A DNA stretch of 64,000 nt from Bacteroides intestinalis. GTDB taxonomy: Bacteria > Bacteroidota > Bacteroidia > Bacteroidales > Bacteroidaceae. The translations under genes and the position numbers were made by a program. Position 1 is the stretch's first letter, and the number at the start of each line of letters is the position of its first letter. The stretch spans positions 1-64,000 of the forward strand of contig NZ_QRZF01000018.1 in the NCBI RefSeq assembly GCF_003464595.1, read 5' to 3'. The notes under the pieces are model-generated. The model saw nothing but the letters and a program-made list of their open reading frames with translations. It made no database searches and had not been told where the DNA came from. This document shows, in pieces, positions 26,861-36,185 of this stretch.

Positions 26861-29016
26861 TTGAATCGTTTTTTAAAAGGTACTTTAATTAATAATTGAA
26901 AGTTTCGTCCCGGTTCAGGGATCTCCACTTTGCGGTAAAAACTGAGATGATTGTAATAACGCGTATTGAATATGTTCCGGACGGCCAGAGTGACCTCCAC
27001 CTTATTTCCGGCAACAGGTAAATCAAGAGAGCCACCTATATGGAAAAGGTTCGCACCCGGAGTACGATCTTCGTTACGGTCCACCCGATTTTGACGGGCT
27101 ATGTTTTGCCATTCGGCATACAGCATATAACGTTTCTTCTGCCAGGTCAGCGTATTGTGCAAAGTGGCAGGCGGAGAAAAGCTCAAAGGAATATGTTCAT
27201 CACAATTATAGGTATAGACATACTCACCGGATATGCGATAACTGAAAGCAGAAGAAATACGAACCTCTGCACCTGCCTCTGCTCCTGCAAACAACGCCTC
27301 CGTCTGTGTATATCGATAAATCTGTCCTGTATGGGGTAATACGGACCATTCCCCCGTAGGGCGTAGAAAGATATAATTGCTGAACCAATTGACGAACGGA
27401 GAAACATACAGGGATAATCGTCCGTACTTCAACTGATAAGAAACATCCATTTGCCAGCCTTGCTCGGAAGAAAGTGTGGCGTCCCCTTGTTCGTGGCGGA
27501 ATGTGCCATGATGTACCCCATTCGAAGCCAGTTCATTCGCACCCGGCAGACGGAAGCTCCGCCCAACGTTTACCTTCAGCTGATGCCGTACAGAAGGTGT
27601 CCACACCACTCCCAGTGACAGAGAATAGTCTCCGAAGTTTCTGTTTACACGACGGCTGTTCCAGCGATAGGATTCCACCTGCTCATCACTATATCCCTGC
27701 TCCTGCAGGTAAGTTGCCAGATACGGATCATCGTGAGCGAAAACACGCATACGCCCATAATCATACCGTATGCCTCCACTAACAGCAAGTACATTGTGCG
27801 GACGATACGTTGTAAGCCAGGATACCCCGGTAGTGAAACGCTCATATTCCGGCAGCAGAAAAGAATAGCCTGAAATTGTGTTTCTTTGAAACTGAGAATC
27901 CCATCCCATCCGATGTTCCCAGGAAGAAGAACCGATAAGCCGCCCTTTCGCAGAAAAGCTGAAAGTATTCAGATTAAACCCCAGTTCCTTATCCGGATTT
28001 GTTTCCGGCAAAGGCTGGCTGCCGTAATGGGTATGGAATGCACTCCATTCTTCACGATGATTATTCTGATACCCCATATCACCCGACAGGATAAACTTCT
28101 CCCAGGCATATTGCTGATGAGTAGTCACTTTCAGATGGTTCACTTTACTATAGGGAAGCTCTATGTTCCGGCTATCACCGTCATCTTCCAGACGCGACAC
28201 ATCGGGAATTCCATGTGCACCGGGAAAGAAACCTGTCTTCTGAAATACATTGGACACGGCATAATTCGACTTATACCCTTTCTTTTGGTATTGGGTAAAG
28301 AAATTGATATTACGCTCCCACCCTGCCGTATTCTTCAGCCGACGACCATGGACCGGCATCTTCTGAGTCAGGTAGATTATCGTATCCGCCGGGATACGGT
28401 AATCCCCGAATCGCTGTTCGGAATAACGCAGCTTCGTATACCAGGCATTCTTTTTGATGCCCAACATCAGCGAAGCGCCGAAAGTCTCGTTGACAGACTT
28501 TCCCAGAAGCGTTACATCACCAAACAGCATATTCTCTGCCGGAACCTGTACGGGAGCAATGTCAATCACTCCGCCCATGGCATCGCTGCCATAAAGCAAC
28601 GAAGCAGGGCCTTTCATCACATTCACGGCATCTACATTGAAAGCATCGAGTTCCAGACCATGATCTGCTCCCCACTGCTGCCCTTCTTGTTTGATACCAT
28701 TCTCCAATACGGCAACCCGGTTGAAGCCCATTCCACGGATCATCGGTTTAGAAAATCCCGAACCGATATCCATAGCTTGCACGCCCGGAATATTCTCCAT
28801 CGCCTGCATAAAGTTACCTGTAAAATGTTTCCGCAAGAAATCCCGGTCAGCCACTTCAAGGGTAAGTGCAGTCTTCTTATTCTGAAGTTGTTGGTAAGTT
28901 TCCGCCACCACTACTTCAGGCAAAGCTACATTACGGACTGAATCGGATTCTTGCGCATGGGCGGAAAGAGCTGTACACAACACCCCTAACACGCCCGGAA
29001 TAATTCCTATACGCAT
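26857..29016 (-). CDS. TonB-dependent outer-membrane receptor, probably for a divalent metal
   Basis: A 719-residue TonB receptor: signal peptide (1-21), plug domain (about 45-150) with NIPGVQAMDIGSGFSKP, IRGMGFNRVAVLENG and VMKGPASLLYGSDAMGGVID, then a 22-strand barrel ending in an aromatic-terminated strand. The carboxypeptidase-like domain of SusC proteins is absent, so this is a classical small-ligand receptor. The WGADHGLELD plug loop, the two His-rich neighbours and the single operon recall zinc receptors such as ZnuD. That substrate is inferred, not shown. Confidence 0.88.
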   Translation of the reverse strand: MRIGIIPGVLGVLCTALSAHAQESDSVRNVALPEVVVAETYQQLQNKKTALTLEVADRDFLRKHFTGNFMQAMENIPGVQAMDIGSGFSKPMIRGMGFNRVAVLENGIKQEGQQWGADHGLELDAFNVDAVNVMKGPASLLYGSDAMGGVIDIAPVQVPAENMLFGDVTLLGKSVNETFGASLMLGIKKNAWYTKLRYSEQRFGDYRIPADTIIYLTQKMPVHGRRLKNTAGWERNINFFTQYQKKGYKSNYAVSNVFQKTGFFPGAHGIPDVSRLEDDGDSRNIELPYSKVNHLKVTTHQQYAWEKFILSGDMGYQNNHREEWSAFHTHYGSQPLPETNPDKELGFNLNTFSFSAKGRLIGSSSWEHRMGWDSQFQRNTISGYSFLLPEYERFTTGVSWLTTYRPHNVLAVSGGIRYDYGRMRVFAHDDPYLATYLQEQGYSDEQVESYRWNSRRVNRNFGDYSLSLGVVWTPSVRHQLKVNVGRSFRLPGANELASNGVHHGTFRHEQGDATLSSEQGWQMDVSYQLKYGRLSLYVSPFVNWFSNYIFLRPTGEWSVLPHTGQIYRYTQTEALFAGAEAGAEVRISSAFSYRISGEYVYTYNCDEHIPLSFSPPATLHNTLTWQKKRYMLYAEWQNIARQNRVDRNEDRTPGANLFHIGGSLDLPVAGNKVEVTLAVRNIFNTRYYNHLSFYRKVEIPEPGRNFQLLIKVPFKKRFK

Positions 29017-29095
29017 TGATTACAATCTTTTAGAATAAAACAATGAGAGGCAGGCTGTCAAGAAAGCCCGTCTCCACACGAGAACCACTATGTAA

Positions 29096-29410
29096 TCAAG
29101 CTGTGGGAGGTGCGCGCAGGTGATGTGAATAAGACAGTGCATAAACTATCTCATCCTGGTGAACAACCTGCTCAAAAGGTATGGGCGTTAAGATACAATG
29201 GAAGTCAACAAATTGCGCTTCCGTGAAAAGGGAAAGAGAGAAGTGACAAATAGCACAATCATCGGGCGAATGACGCGGATGATCGGCATGAGAACAAGAA
29301 GCAGCATGTTCTTCCTCGTGATGGTGAAAGGCTTTCACCACGAAGAACGGCATAAGTGCCATCATCAGCACCCACGCTATAACTACCCTCTTCTTCTTAC
29401 TGTTATTCAC
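29096..29410 (-). CDS. Small His/Cys-rich membrane-anchored protein upstream of the TonB receptor
   Basis: A 104-residue protein with one N-terminal hydrophobic segment (about 8-25), immediately followed by HHHEEEHAASCSHADHPRH and DDCAICHF, a dense cluster of His and Cys typical of metal binding. No enzyme motif is visible. It is 79 bases upstream of the TonB receptor on the same strand, so it is likely the first gene of that operon. It may buffer or sense the metal. I do not recognise a named family with certainty. Confidence 0.6.
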   Translation of the reverse strand: MNNSKKKRVVIAWVLMMALMPFFVVKAFHHHEEEHAASCSHADHPRHSPDDCAICHFSLSLFTEAQFVDFHCILTPIPFEQVVHQDEIVYALSYSHHLRAPPTA

Positions 29411-29805
29411 TTCTTATTGCAAATAGTTGAATTGGGCACGAAGATATGTATCTCAAACAGAAAACACAAATTCCGGTACTTAATATGTGTTATGGCACCG
29501 GATTTTACTTATATATAGGTATATGGGTTCATTATCTATAGGGTTTTGAGGGAAAGTTGACGAGTTAACAAGTTGACAAGGGGACAAGGTTCCATGCGGC
29601 ACAGAAGCATTGCGCAGCCCCTTGTTCCCTTGTCAACTCGTCAACTGGTTTCCTTCCTTTCTTTTTCGTCTTGATTCAAACAAAGCCTCTCTATCTCATC
29701 TATTATAAACTCTTGCCTACGTTTTCAACCCAGAGAAGATTGGTTTACAAATCTTAATCTTCTGCAAGCGAGACAAAAAAGGTGTTTCATTTCAAGATAA
29801 TTACG
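29411..29805. other. Intergenic region between the TonB operon and parA
   Basis: No gene is supported. It holds the inverted repeat at 29555-29646, described separately, and shares a short A/T-rich block with several TATA repeats near 29505-29525. A standard -7 box for the TonB operon was not found. Confidence 0.4.
29555..29646. repeat. Inverted repeat of octamer units
   Basis: The left arm (29555-29589) consists of octamers GTTGACGA, GTTAACAA, GTTGACAA and GGGGACAA. The right arm (29620-29646) is the reverse complement with one unit fewer. The architecture (short tandem units inside a long hairpin) parallels 25408-25499. Confidence 0.7.
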
Positions 29806-29813
29806 TATATTTG
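29781..29813 (+). promoter_or_regulatory. Promoter of the parA operon
   Basis: TATATTTG (29806-29813) is the -7 box; upstream GGTGTTTCAT (29781-29790) and CAAGA repeat the rsfS promoter almost exactly. Predicted leader about 160 bases. Confidence 0.65.
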
Positions 29814-29982
29814 CGAGCTAAACAAGAGAACGAAAAGCGCCGAAACGAGTCGGAATGAAATAAAACGACCCGGAGTTATTAACAAAAAGGGCGACTTATC
29901 AACAGATTTTGCAATCTTTCTCTTTTTTAGTAGGTGCAATACGGAATTATCACTTATTTCGCTGCCAATAAACACTAAGATT

Positions 29983-30747
29983 ATGGGAAAAATTATTGCT
30001 TTGGCAAATCAAAAAGGCGGTGTAGGGAAGACTACGACTACGATTAATCTCGCAGCTTCACTCGCTACCCTGGAAAAGAAAGTGCTCGTTGTGGACGCAG
30101 ACCCGCAGGCAAATGCCTCTTCCGGTTTGGGTGTCGACATCAAGCAGGCGGAATGCACTATATACGAATGCATTATCGACCGGGCCGATGTTCGCGAAGC
30201 TATCCATGACACGGAGATTGAGACACTGAAAGTGATATCCTCACACATAAACTTGGTGGGCGCCGAGATAGAAATGCTCAATCTGAAAAACAGGGAAAAG
30301 ATACTGAAAGAAGTACTTGCCCCATTGAAGGAAGAGTTTGATTATATCTTGATAGACTGCTCGCCCTCTTTGGGACTGATTACCATCAATGCACTGACGG
30401 CAGCCGACTCCGTGATTATCCCCGTACAAGCGGAATACTTTGCACTGGAAGGTATCAGCAAATTATTGAATACCATCAAAATTATCAAGTCTAAACTGAA
30501 TCCGGCACTTGAAATTGAAGGTTTCCTACTGACTATGTACGACTCGCGTCTGCGCCAAGCCAACCAGATTTACGACGAAGTGAAACGCCACTTCCAGGAA
30601 CTGGTGTTCGACACTGTCGTTCAACGTAACGTCAAGCTGAGTGAAGCTCCCAGCTACGGTCTGCCTACCATCTTATATGATGCAGACTCTACAGGAGCCA
30701 AGAATCATATGGCACTTGCCAAAGAACTGATCAGCCGTAATAATTAA
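29983..30747 (+). CDS. parA: Chromosome-partitioning ATPase ParA (Soj)
   Basis: A 254-residue deviant-Walker ATPase that positions replication origins together with ParB. It starts with MGKIIALANQKGGVGKTTTT (deviant Walker A with both Lys), followed by DADPQANASSGLG, DYILIDCSPSLGL (Walker B) and LLTMYDSRLRQANQ. The frame stays open upstream to 29782, but the family always starts at MGKIIA, so 29983 is chosen. parB follows after 16 bases. The operon continues into envelope genes. Confidence 0.95.
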   Translation: MGKIIALANQKGGVGKTTTTINLAASLATLEKKVLVVDADPQANASSGLGVDIKQAECTIYECIIDRADVREAIHDTEIETLKVISSHINLVGAEIEMLNLKNREKILKEVLAPLKEEFDYILIDCSPSLGLITINALTAADSVIIPVQAEYFALEGISKLLNTIKIIKSKLNPALEIEGFLLTMYDSRLRQANQIYDEVKRHFQELVFDTVVQRNVKLSEAPSYGLPTILYDADSTGAKNHMALAKELISRNN

Positions 30748-30763
30748 TTCAAAACGAAGAACC

Positions 30764-31651
30764 ATGGCACAAAAAAGAAATGCATTAGGACGCGGGCTGG
30801 ACGCCCTGCTTTCAATGGACGAAGTGCAGACCGAAGGCTCTTCTTCCATCAACGAAATAGAGTTGTCGAAGATTGTCGTCAACCCGAACCAGCCCCGTCA
30901 TGAATTTGACGAGACAGCGCTTCAGGAACTTGCCGACTCAATCTCTGAAATAGGTATCATTCAGCCCATTACCCTACGCAAGCTGTCGGACGATGAATAT
31001 CAGATCATCGCAGGCGAACGCCGTTTCCGTGCTTCACAACTCGCCGGACTGAAAAGTATTCCCGCCTATATCCGCACTGCCGATGACGAGAACGTTATGG
31101 AAATGGCGCTTATCGAGAATATACAACGTGAAGACCTGAACTCTGTGGAAATAGCCCTTGCCTACCAGCATCTGTTGGAGCAGTACGGGCTCACACAGGA
31201 ACGCCTTAGCGAACGTGTCGGTAAAAAGCGTACAACAATTGCCAACTACCTGCGTTTATTGAAACTGCCCGCCCCCATTCAGATGGCGTTGCAGAACAAG
31301 CAGATAGACATGGGACATGCCCGTGCGCTTGTAACACTGGGTGATCCGAAGTTGCAAGTGAAGATATTCGAAGAAATCATCGAGCATGGATATTCCGTAC
31401 GTAAGGTGGAAGAAATAGTAAAATCCCTGAGCGAAGGCGAAGCCGTGAAAAGCGGCGGACGAAAAATAGCTCCCAAACGAGGAAAACTGCCGGAAGAATT
31501 CAACATGCTGAAACAACAGTTATCAGGCTTCTTCAGTACCAAAGTGCAGTTGACCTGTTCGGATAAAGGAAAAGGTAAAATCAGTATCCCGTTCAATAAC
31601 GAAGAAGAATTGGAACGTATTATCGGCATACTCGATACTCTAAAAAAATAA
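30764..31651 (+). CDS. parB: Chromosome-partitioning protein ParB (Spo0J)
   Basis: A 295-residue ParB CTPase that loads on parS sites. Motifs: GRGLDALLS at the start, NPNQPRHEFDE (about 45), GIIQPITLRK, the CTP-binding GERRFRASQLAGL (about 85-97), ENIQREDLNSVEIA (about 120-133), and the helix-turn-helix LTQERLSERVGKKRTTIANYLRLLKLP (read as two blocks, about 145-170). The C-terminal dimerisation domain ends at 295. I did not recognise a parS site in the window. The next gene starts at the base after its stop. Confidence 0.95.
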   Translation: MAQKRNALGRGLDALLSMDEVQTEGSSSINEIELSKIVVNPNQPRHEFDETALQELADSISEIGIIQPITLRKLSDDEYQIIAGERRFRASQLAGLKSIPAYIRTADDENVMEMALIENIQREDLNSVEIALAYQHLLEQYGLTQERLSERVGKKRTTIANYLRLLKLPAPIQMALQNKQIDMGHARALVTLGDPKLQVKIFEEIIEHGYSVRKVEEIVKSLSEGEAVKSGGRKIAPKRGKLPEEFNMLKQQLSGFFSTKVQLTCSDKGKGKISIPFNNEEELERIIGILDTLKK

Positions 31652-32497
31652 ATGACGAAAGGAACAAGAACATATCAATGGTGTATCGCCCTGCTGCTTT
31701 GCTTCGTGCAGACGGCAGGGATTGCTATGTATGGGCAGAACCGTCCGCGTGCCGCTGCCAAACGGCAGCAATTGGAACATGCAGACTCACTGAAAAGACT
31801 GCCGCAAGTAGCTCTGGACAGCCTGAATGCACAAACAGAATCTGCCCTGCAACGGGTTTCGGCTGCTGACAGCCTTGCCTTAGCCGACAGCATTGCTGCC
31901 GAAAATAAAAAGCGTCTGCTGGAAATGACTTCCAGTACTACCCCACAAGTGTCTCCTACACCAACAGACAGTATAAACGGGGCACTTAACAAGAAAGTAT
32001 TTATCCCCAACCCGACCAAGGCAACATGGCTCGCCCTGGTTATCCCCGGTGGTGGACAAATCTATAACCGTAAATTCTGGAAGTTACCTATTATATATGG
32101 TGGATTTGCAGGATGTGCTTATGCACTAACCTGGAACAACAAGATGTATAAAGACTACATGCAGGCCTATAAAGATGCCGCTCTTGGCAACTGGGAAGCC
32201 AACAGTATTCATGACCTTTTGCCACCCGGATATTTGGACAGAACCCCAAAAACGCAGATAACAGAAACCCTCCGAAAGCAAAAGGATACGTACAGGCGCT
32301 ATCGTGACCTGAGTATTTTCGCTTTCATAGGTGTTTACCTGATATCGGTTATTGATGCCTATGTAGATGCGGAACTATCCAATTTTGATATAACCCCCGA
32401 CCTAAGTATGCGGGTAGAACCTGCCGTAATCAACAGTCAATACAGCATAGGCAGTTCCAACAAATCTGTCGGAGTGCAATGTAGTTTCCGTTTTTAA
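31652..32497 (+). CDS. DUF5683-type envelope protein
   Basis: A 281-residue protein with an N-terminal hydrophobic signal or anchor, an Ala/Asp/Ser-rich stretch (about 35-100), then the DUF5683 core: NPTKATWLALVIPGGGQIYN (about 118-137), KLPIIYGGFAGCAYALTW (a membrane segment), and another membrane segment at about 218-236. It is conserved in Bacteroidetes next to parAB and mltD but has no defined activity. It starts directly after parB and is clearly in the same operon. Confidence 0.8.
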   Translation: MTKGTRTYQWCIALLLCFVQTAGIAMYGQNRPRAAAKRQQLEHADSLKRLPQVALDSLNAQTESALQRVSAADSLALADSIAAENKKRLLEMTSSTTPQVSPTPTDSINGALNKKVFIPNPTKATWLALVIPGGGQIYNRKFWKLPIIYGGFAGCAYALTWNNKMYKDYMQAYKDAALGNWEANSIHDLLPPGYLDRTPKTQITETLRKQKDTYRRYRDLSIFAFIGVYLISVIDAYVDAELSNFDITPDLSMRVEPAVINSQYSIGSSNKSVGVQCSFRF

Positions 32498-32528
32498 TGA
32501 ATTAAGCTATACCAAAGAATAATCACAC

Positions 32529-33836
32529 ATGAAGAATAAATCTGTAAATATGAAGAAGTTTATCGCTACTCCGTTTCTGTTTTGTCTATCACTTTTCGCT
32601 TTCCAGGCGCAAGCTCAGGAAAGTGTAGAAGTAGTGATCCGTGACAACGGAACAGAACGTCAGGAAAGCATTGAACTTCCCCAAAGTATGACTTATCCGC
32701 TGGACAGCCTGCTCAATGACTGGAAAGCCAAGAATTACATTGATTTAGGTAAAGATTGCAGTACCTCCACAGAGAACCCGCTCTTTAGTGACTCTGTTTA
32801 TATCGACCGTCTCAGCCGTATTCCTGCTGTAATGGAAATGCCTTATAATGAGATTGTACGTAAATTCATCGACATGTACACAGGACGTTTACGCAATAAC
32901 GTATCATTCATGTTGAGCGCCTGCAACTTTTATATGCCCATCTTCGAAGAAGCACTCGATGCCTATGGATTACCGCTCGAGCTCAGATACTTACCTATCA
33001 TTGAATCAGCACTGAATCCTTCTGCCAGATCCCGTGTAGGTGCTTCCGGTTTGTGGCAGTTCATGCTGGCTACCGGAAAGATGTACGGATTGGAAAGCAA
33101 CAGTCTTATCGACGAACGTTGTGATCCTATCAAGGCCACGTGGGCAGCTGCCCGCTACCTGAAAGACCTGTACGCCATTTATCAAGACTGGAATCTGGTG
33201 ATCGCCGCTTACAATTGCGGACCAGGCACTATAAACAAAGCAATCCGCCGTGCCGGAGGTAAAACTGATTATTGGGAAATTTATAATTTCCTGCCCAAAG
33301 AGACCCGTGGATATGTGCCTGCATTCATTGCCGCCAATTATGTGATGACTTACTATTGTAAGCACAACATCTGTCCCATGGAAACTAATATCCCCGATGC
33401 TACAGATACCATACAAGTAACAAAAAACTTACATTTCGAACAACTTGCCGACATTTGTGGCGTTAGCATGGAAGAAGTTAAAAGCCTTAATCCTCAGTAT
33501 AAGAAGAATATAATTCCCGGTGACAGCAAGACGCAAACTCTTCGTCTGCCTATGAATTACATCAGTACATTTATCGACAGCCAAGATACTATTTATGCCC
33601 ACCGTGCGAATGAATTATTCAAAAACCGTAGAACTGTAGCCATCTCCGAACCCCGTTCTACAGCAAGACGCGCTACAACCGGCAGTGGGAATCTGACTTA
33701 TCATAAAATACGAAATGGCGAAACATTGGGTACTATTGCACGCCGCTATGGAGTCACCGTAAAACAACTTCAAAGTTGGAATGGGTTGCATAACACCAAG
33801 ATTTCCGCCGGAAAGCAATTGAAGATATATAAATAA
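32529..33836 (+). CDS. mltD: LysM-containing lytic transglycosylase (MltD-like)
   Basis: A 435-residue secreted murein hydrolase: signal peptide (cleaved after FQAQA), SLT domain at about 110-270 with catalytic Glu in LPIIESALNPSARSRVGASG and the usual GLWQFMLATGKMYGL, AAYNCGPGTINKAI and YVPAFIAANYVM blocks. One incomplete LysM-like segment (about 295-345) and one clear C-terminal LysM (YHKIRNGETLGTIARRYGV) bind peptidoglycan. An internal ATG at 32550 could also start it. It would cleave peptidoglycan to anhydro-muropeptides. It belongs to the parA operon. Confidence 0.9.
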   Translation: MKNKSVNMKKFIATPFLFCLSLFAFQAQAQESVEVVIRDNGTERQESIELPQSMTYPLDSLLNDWKAKNYIDLGKDCSTSTENPLFSDSVYIDRLSRIPAVMEMPYNEIVRKFIDMYTGRLRNNVSFMLSACNFYMPIFEEALDAYGLPLELRYLPIIESALNPSARSRVGASGLWQFMLATGKMYGLESNSLIDERCDPIKATWAAARYLKDLYAIYQDWNLVIAAYNCGPGTINKAIRRAGGKTDYWEIYNFLPKETRGYVPAFIAANYVMTYYCKHNICPMETNIPDATDTIQVTKNLHFEQLADICGVSMEEVKSLNPQYKKNIIPGDSKTQTLRLPMNYISTFIDSQDTIYAHRANELFKNRRTVAISEPRSTARRATTGSGNLTYHKIRNGETLGTIARRYGVTVKQLQSWNGLHNTKISAGKQLKIYK

Positions 33837-33848
33837 GAGCACAAACGC

Positions 33849-33878
33849 TTGCACGGTGTTGAAATTTGCTTATTTTTG
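33849..33878 (+). promoter_or_regulatory. Promoter of the Rel gene
   Basis: TTG (33849-33851), 19 bases, TATTTTTG (33871-33878). The ATG is at 33906. Confidence 0.65.
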
Positions 33879-33905
33879 CAGCAATAGAAGAAAGGAGACA
33901 GGGAT

Positions 33906-36164
33906 ATGGAAGAGAATGTGAGCCAGAAAGATAAAGAAAAAGTCGAAGAGGAAATGATTGAACAGGCTTTCCAGCAACTGTTAAACGACTATTTGGCAAC
34001 CAAGCACCGTAAGCGCATTGAAATTATAACAAAGGCATTCAACTTTGCCAACCAGGCACATAAGGGCATCAAACGCCGCTCAGGCGAGCCCTACATTATG
34101 CATCCCCTGGCCGTGGCACAGATTGTTTGCACCGAAATAGGTCTGGGGTCTACATCCATTTGTGCCGCATTACTGCACGATGTGGTAGAAGATACAGACT
34201 ATACCGTAGAGGATATAGAGAATATATTCGGTCCGAAAATCGCCCAGATTGTAGACGGACTGACTAAAATATCCGGTGGTATCTTTGGTGACCGGGCTTC
34301 GGCACAGGCAGAAAACTTCAAAAAGTTGCTGTTGACGATGTCCGACGATATACGTGTGATCCTTATCAAGATAGCGGACCGTCTGCATAATATGCGTACA
34401 TTGGGGTCCATGCTTCCGAACAAGCAATTCAAAATTGCAGGTGAGACCTTATACATATATGCTCCTCTTGCCAACCGTTTAGGACTTTATAAGATAAAAA
34501 CCGAACTGGAGAACCTGAGTTTCAGATACGAACACCCTGAGGAATATCACGAAATAGAAGAAAAACTGGCAGCTACGGCTACCGAGCGCGATAAAGTATT
34601 CAAAGAGTTCACTGCTCCGATAGGCGCACAGATGGACAAGATGGGACTGAAGTATCGCATCCTGGCACGCGTCAAATCCATTTATTCCATATGGAACAAA
34701 ATGCAAACCAAGCATGTTCCATTCGAAGAAATTTATGACCTGCTTGCCGTACGTATTATTTTTGAGCCACGTAACGCGGACGAAGAATTGAACGACTGTT
34801 TCGATATCTACGTCTCTATTTCTAAAATATACAAGCCCCACCCCGACCGCCTGCGCGACTGGGTGAGCCACCCCAAAGCAAACGGCTATCAAGCTCTACA
34901 CGTTACCCTCATGGGCAACAATGGACAGTGGATCGAAGTACAAATCCGCAGTGAGCGCATGAATGACGTAGCCGAACAAGGTTTTGCCGCACACTGGAAA
35001 TACAAAGAAGGCGGTGGTAGCGAGGATGAAGGTGAGTTAGATAAATGGCTGCGCACCATCAAGGAAATTCTCGATGATCCGCAACCGGATGCCATTGACT
35101 TCCTCGACACTATCAAATTGAACCTGTTTGCATCGGAAATCTTTGTATTCACTCCGAAAGGTGAAATCAAGACCATGCCACAGAACTCTACCGCACTGGA
35201 TTTTGCATTTTCCCTACATACAGATATAGGTAGCCATTGTATCGGCGCAAAAGTAAACCATAAACTTGTACCACTCAGCCATAAATTGCAAAGTGGTGAT
35301 CAGGTGGAAGTTCTGACATCCAAATCACAACGGGTACAGCCGGAATGGGAAGTATTTGCCACTACAGCCCGTGCCCGCGCAAAGATAGCTGCCATCCTGC
35401 GCAAAGAACAAAGAACAAACCAAAAAGAAGGTGAAACCCTTCTGAACGAATTCTTCAAAAAAGAAGAGTTACGATTGGACGATGTGCTGGTTGACAAACT
35501 AGTGAAAGCTCATAACATGAAGAGCAGGGATGAGTTGCTCATAGCTATCGGCAATGGAAAAATCGTCTTAGGTGATCTGGATAAAAATGCTTTAAAAGAA
35601 AAACAAGGAACCAACTGGAAGAAATTCCTCACATTTTCATTCGGTAGCAATAAAGACAGCAAAGAACCTGTTGAAGAAAAGATACCGCAGGAAAAGGAGA
35701 AGATCAACACTAAGCAAATTCTGAAACTGACGGAAGAGAATATCCAGAAAAATTACATCATGGCAGAATGTTGTCACCCTATTCCGGGTGATGATGTATT
35801 GGGATATATCGACGAAAACGACCGGATTATTATCCATAAACGCCAGTGTCCTATTGCTGCGAGACTGAAGAGCAGCTACGGCAACCGTATTCTTGCCACA
35901 CAATGGGATACACACAAAGAGTTATCTTTCCTGGTGAATATCTATATCAAAGGCATAGACGCCATGGGATTACTGAACGAAGTGACACAAGTCATCTCCC
36001 GCCAGTTGAACGTAAACATCCGTAAACTATCCATCGAAACAACGGACGGCATCTTTGAAGGAAATATCCAGCTGTATGTGCATGATGTGGATGATGTGAA
36101 GACTATCAGCACTAACTTGAAACAAATACAGAACATCAAACAAGTAACCCGAGTAGAAGCATAA
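33906..36164 (+). CDS. Bifunctional (p)ppGpp synthetase/hydrolase, Rel/SpoT family
   Basis: A 752-residue long RSH enzyme that makes and breaks the alarmone (p)ppGpp. The HD hydrolase domain (about 45-190) is intact: RRSGEPYIMHPLAVAQI, LLHDVVEDTDYT and KIADRLHNMRT. The synthetase domain (about 230-380) has RVKSIYSIWNKM, LLAVRIIF and HPKANGYQALHVTL. TGS (about 410-470) begins FVFTPKGEIKTMPQNSTALD, and an ACT domain (about 675-750) ends the protein. Both catalytic halves look functional. It has its own promoter and is followed after 21 bases by a bactofilin gene. Confidence 0.95.
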   Translation: MEENVSQKDKEKVEEEMIEQAFQQLLNDYLATKHRKRIEIITKAFNFANQAHKGIKRRSGEPYIMHPLAVAQIVCTEIGLGSTSICAALLHDVVEDTDYTVEDIENIFGPKIAQIVDGLTKISGGIFGDRASAQAENFKKLLLTMSDDIRVILIKIADRLHNMRTLGSMLPNKQFKIAGETLYIYAPLANRLGLYKIKTELENLSFRYEHPEEYHEIEEKLAATATERDKVFKEFTAPIGAQMDKMGLKYRILARVKSIYSIWNKMQTKHVPFEEIYDLLAVRIIFEPRNADEELNDCFDIYVSISKIYKPHPDRLRDWVSHPKANGYQALHVTLMGNNGQWIEVQIRSERMNDVAEQGFAAHWKYKEGGGSEDEGELDKWLRTIKEILDDPQPDAIDFLDTIKLNLFASEIFVFTPKGEIKTMPQNSTALDFAFSLHTDIGSHCIGAKVNHKLVPLSHKLQSGDQVEVLTSKSQRVQPEWEVFATTARARAKIAAILRKEQRTNQKEGETLLNEFFKKEELRLDDVLVDKLVKAHNMKSRDELLIAIGNGKIVLGDLDKNALKEKQGTNWKKFLTFSFGSNKDSKEPVEEKIPQEKEKINTKQILKLTEENIQKNYIMAECCHPIPGDDVLGYIDENDRIIIHKRQCPIAARLKSSYGNRILATQWDTHKELSFLVNIYIKGIDAMGLLNEVTQVISRQLNVNIRKLSIETTDGIFEGNIQLYVHDVDDVKTISTNLKQIQNIKQVTRVEA

Positions 36165-36185
36165 AACTATAAAAGTACATTTCAT

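Noticed and set aside
27886..28941. 351-codon open frame antisense to the TonB receptor
   Set aside because: The sense strand encodes a clear receptor with all plug motifs; the antisense product has no recognisable feature.
29782..29982. 67-residue N-terminal extension of ParA
   Set aside because: It is in frame, but it covers the promoter region and has no similarity to ParA, whose family start is MGKIIA at 29983.
29411..31700. parS site near parAB
   Set aside because: No near-perfect 14-16 bp parS-like palindrome was recognised on reading this stretch; it may lie outside the window.
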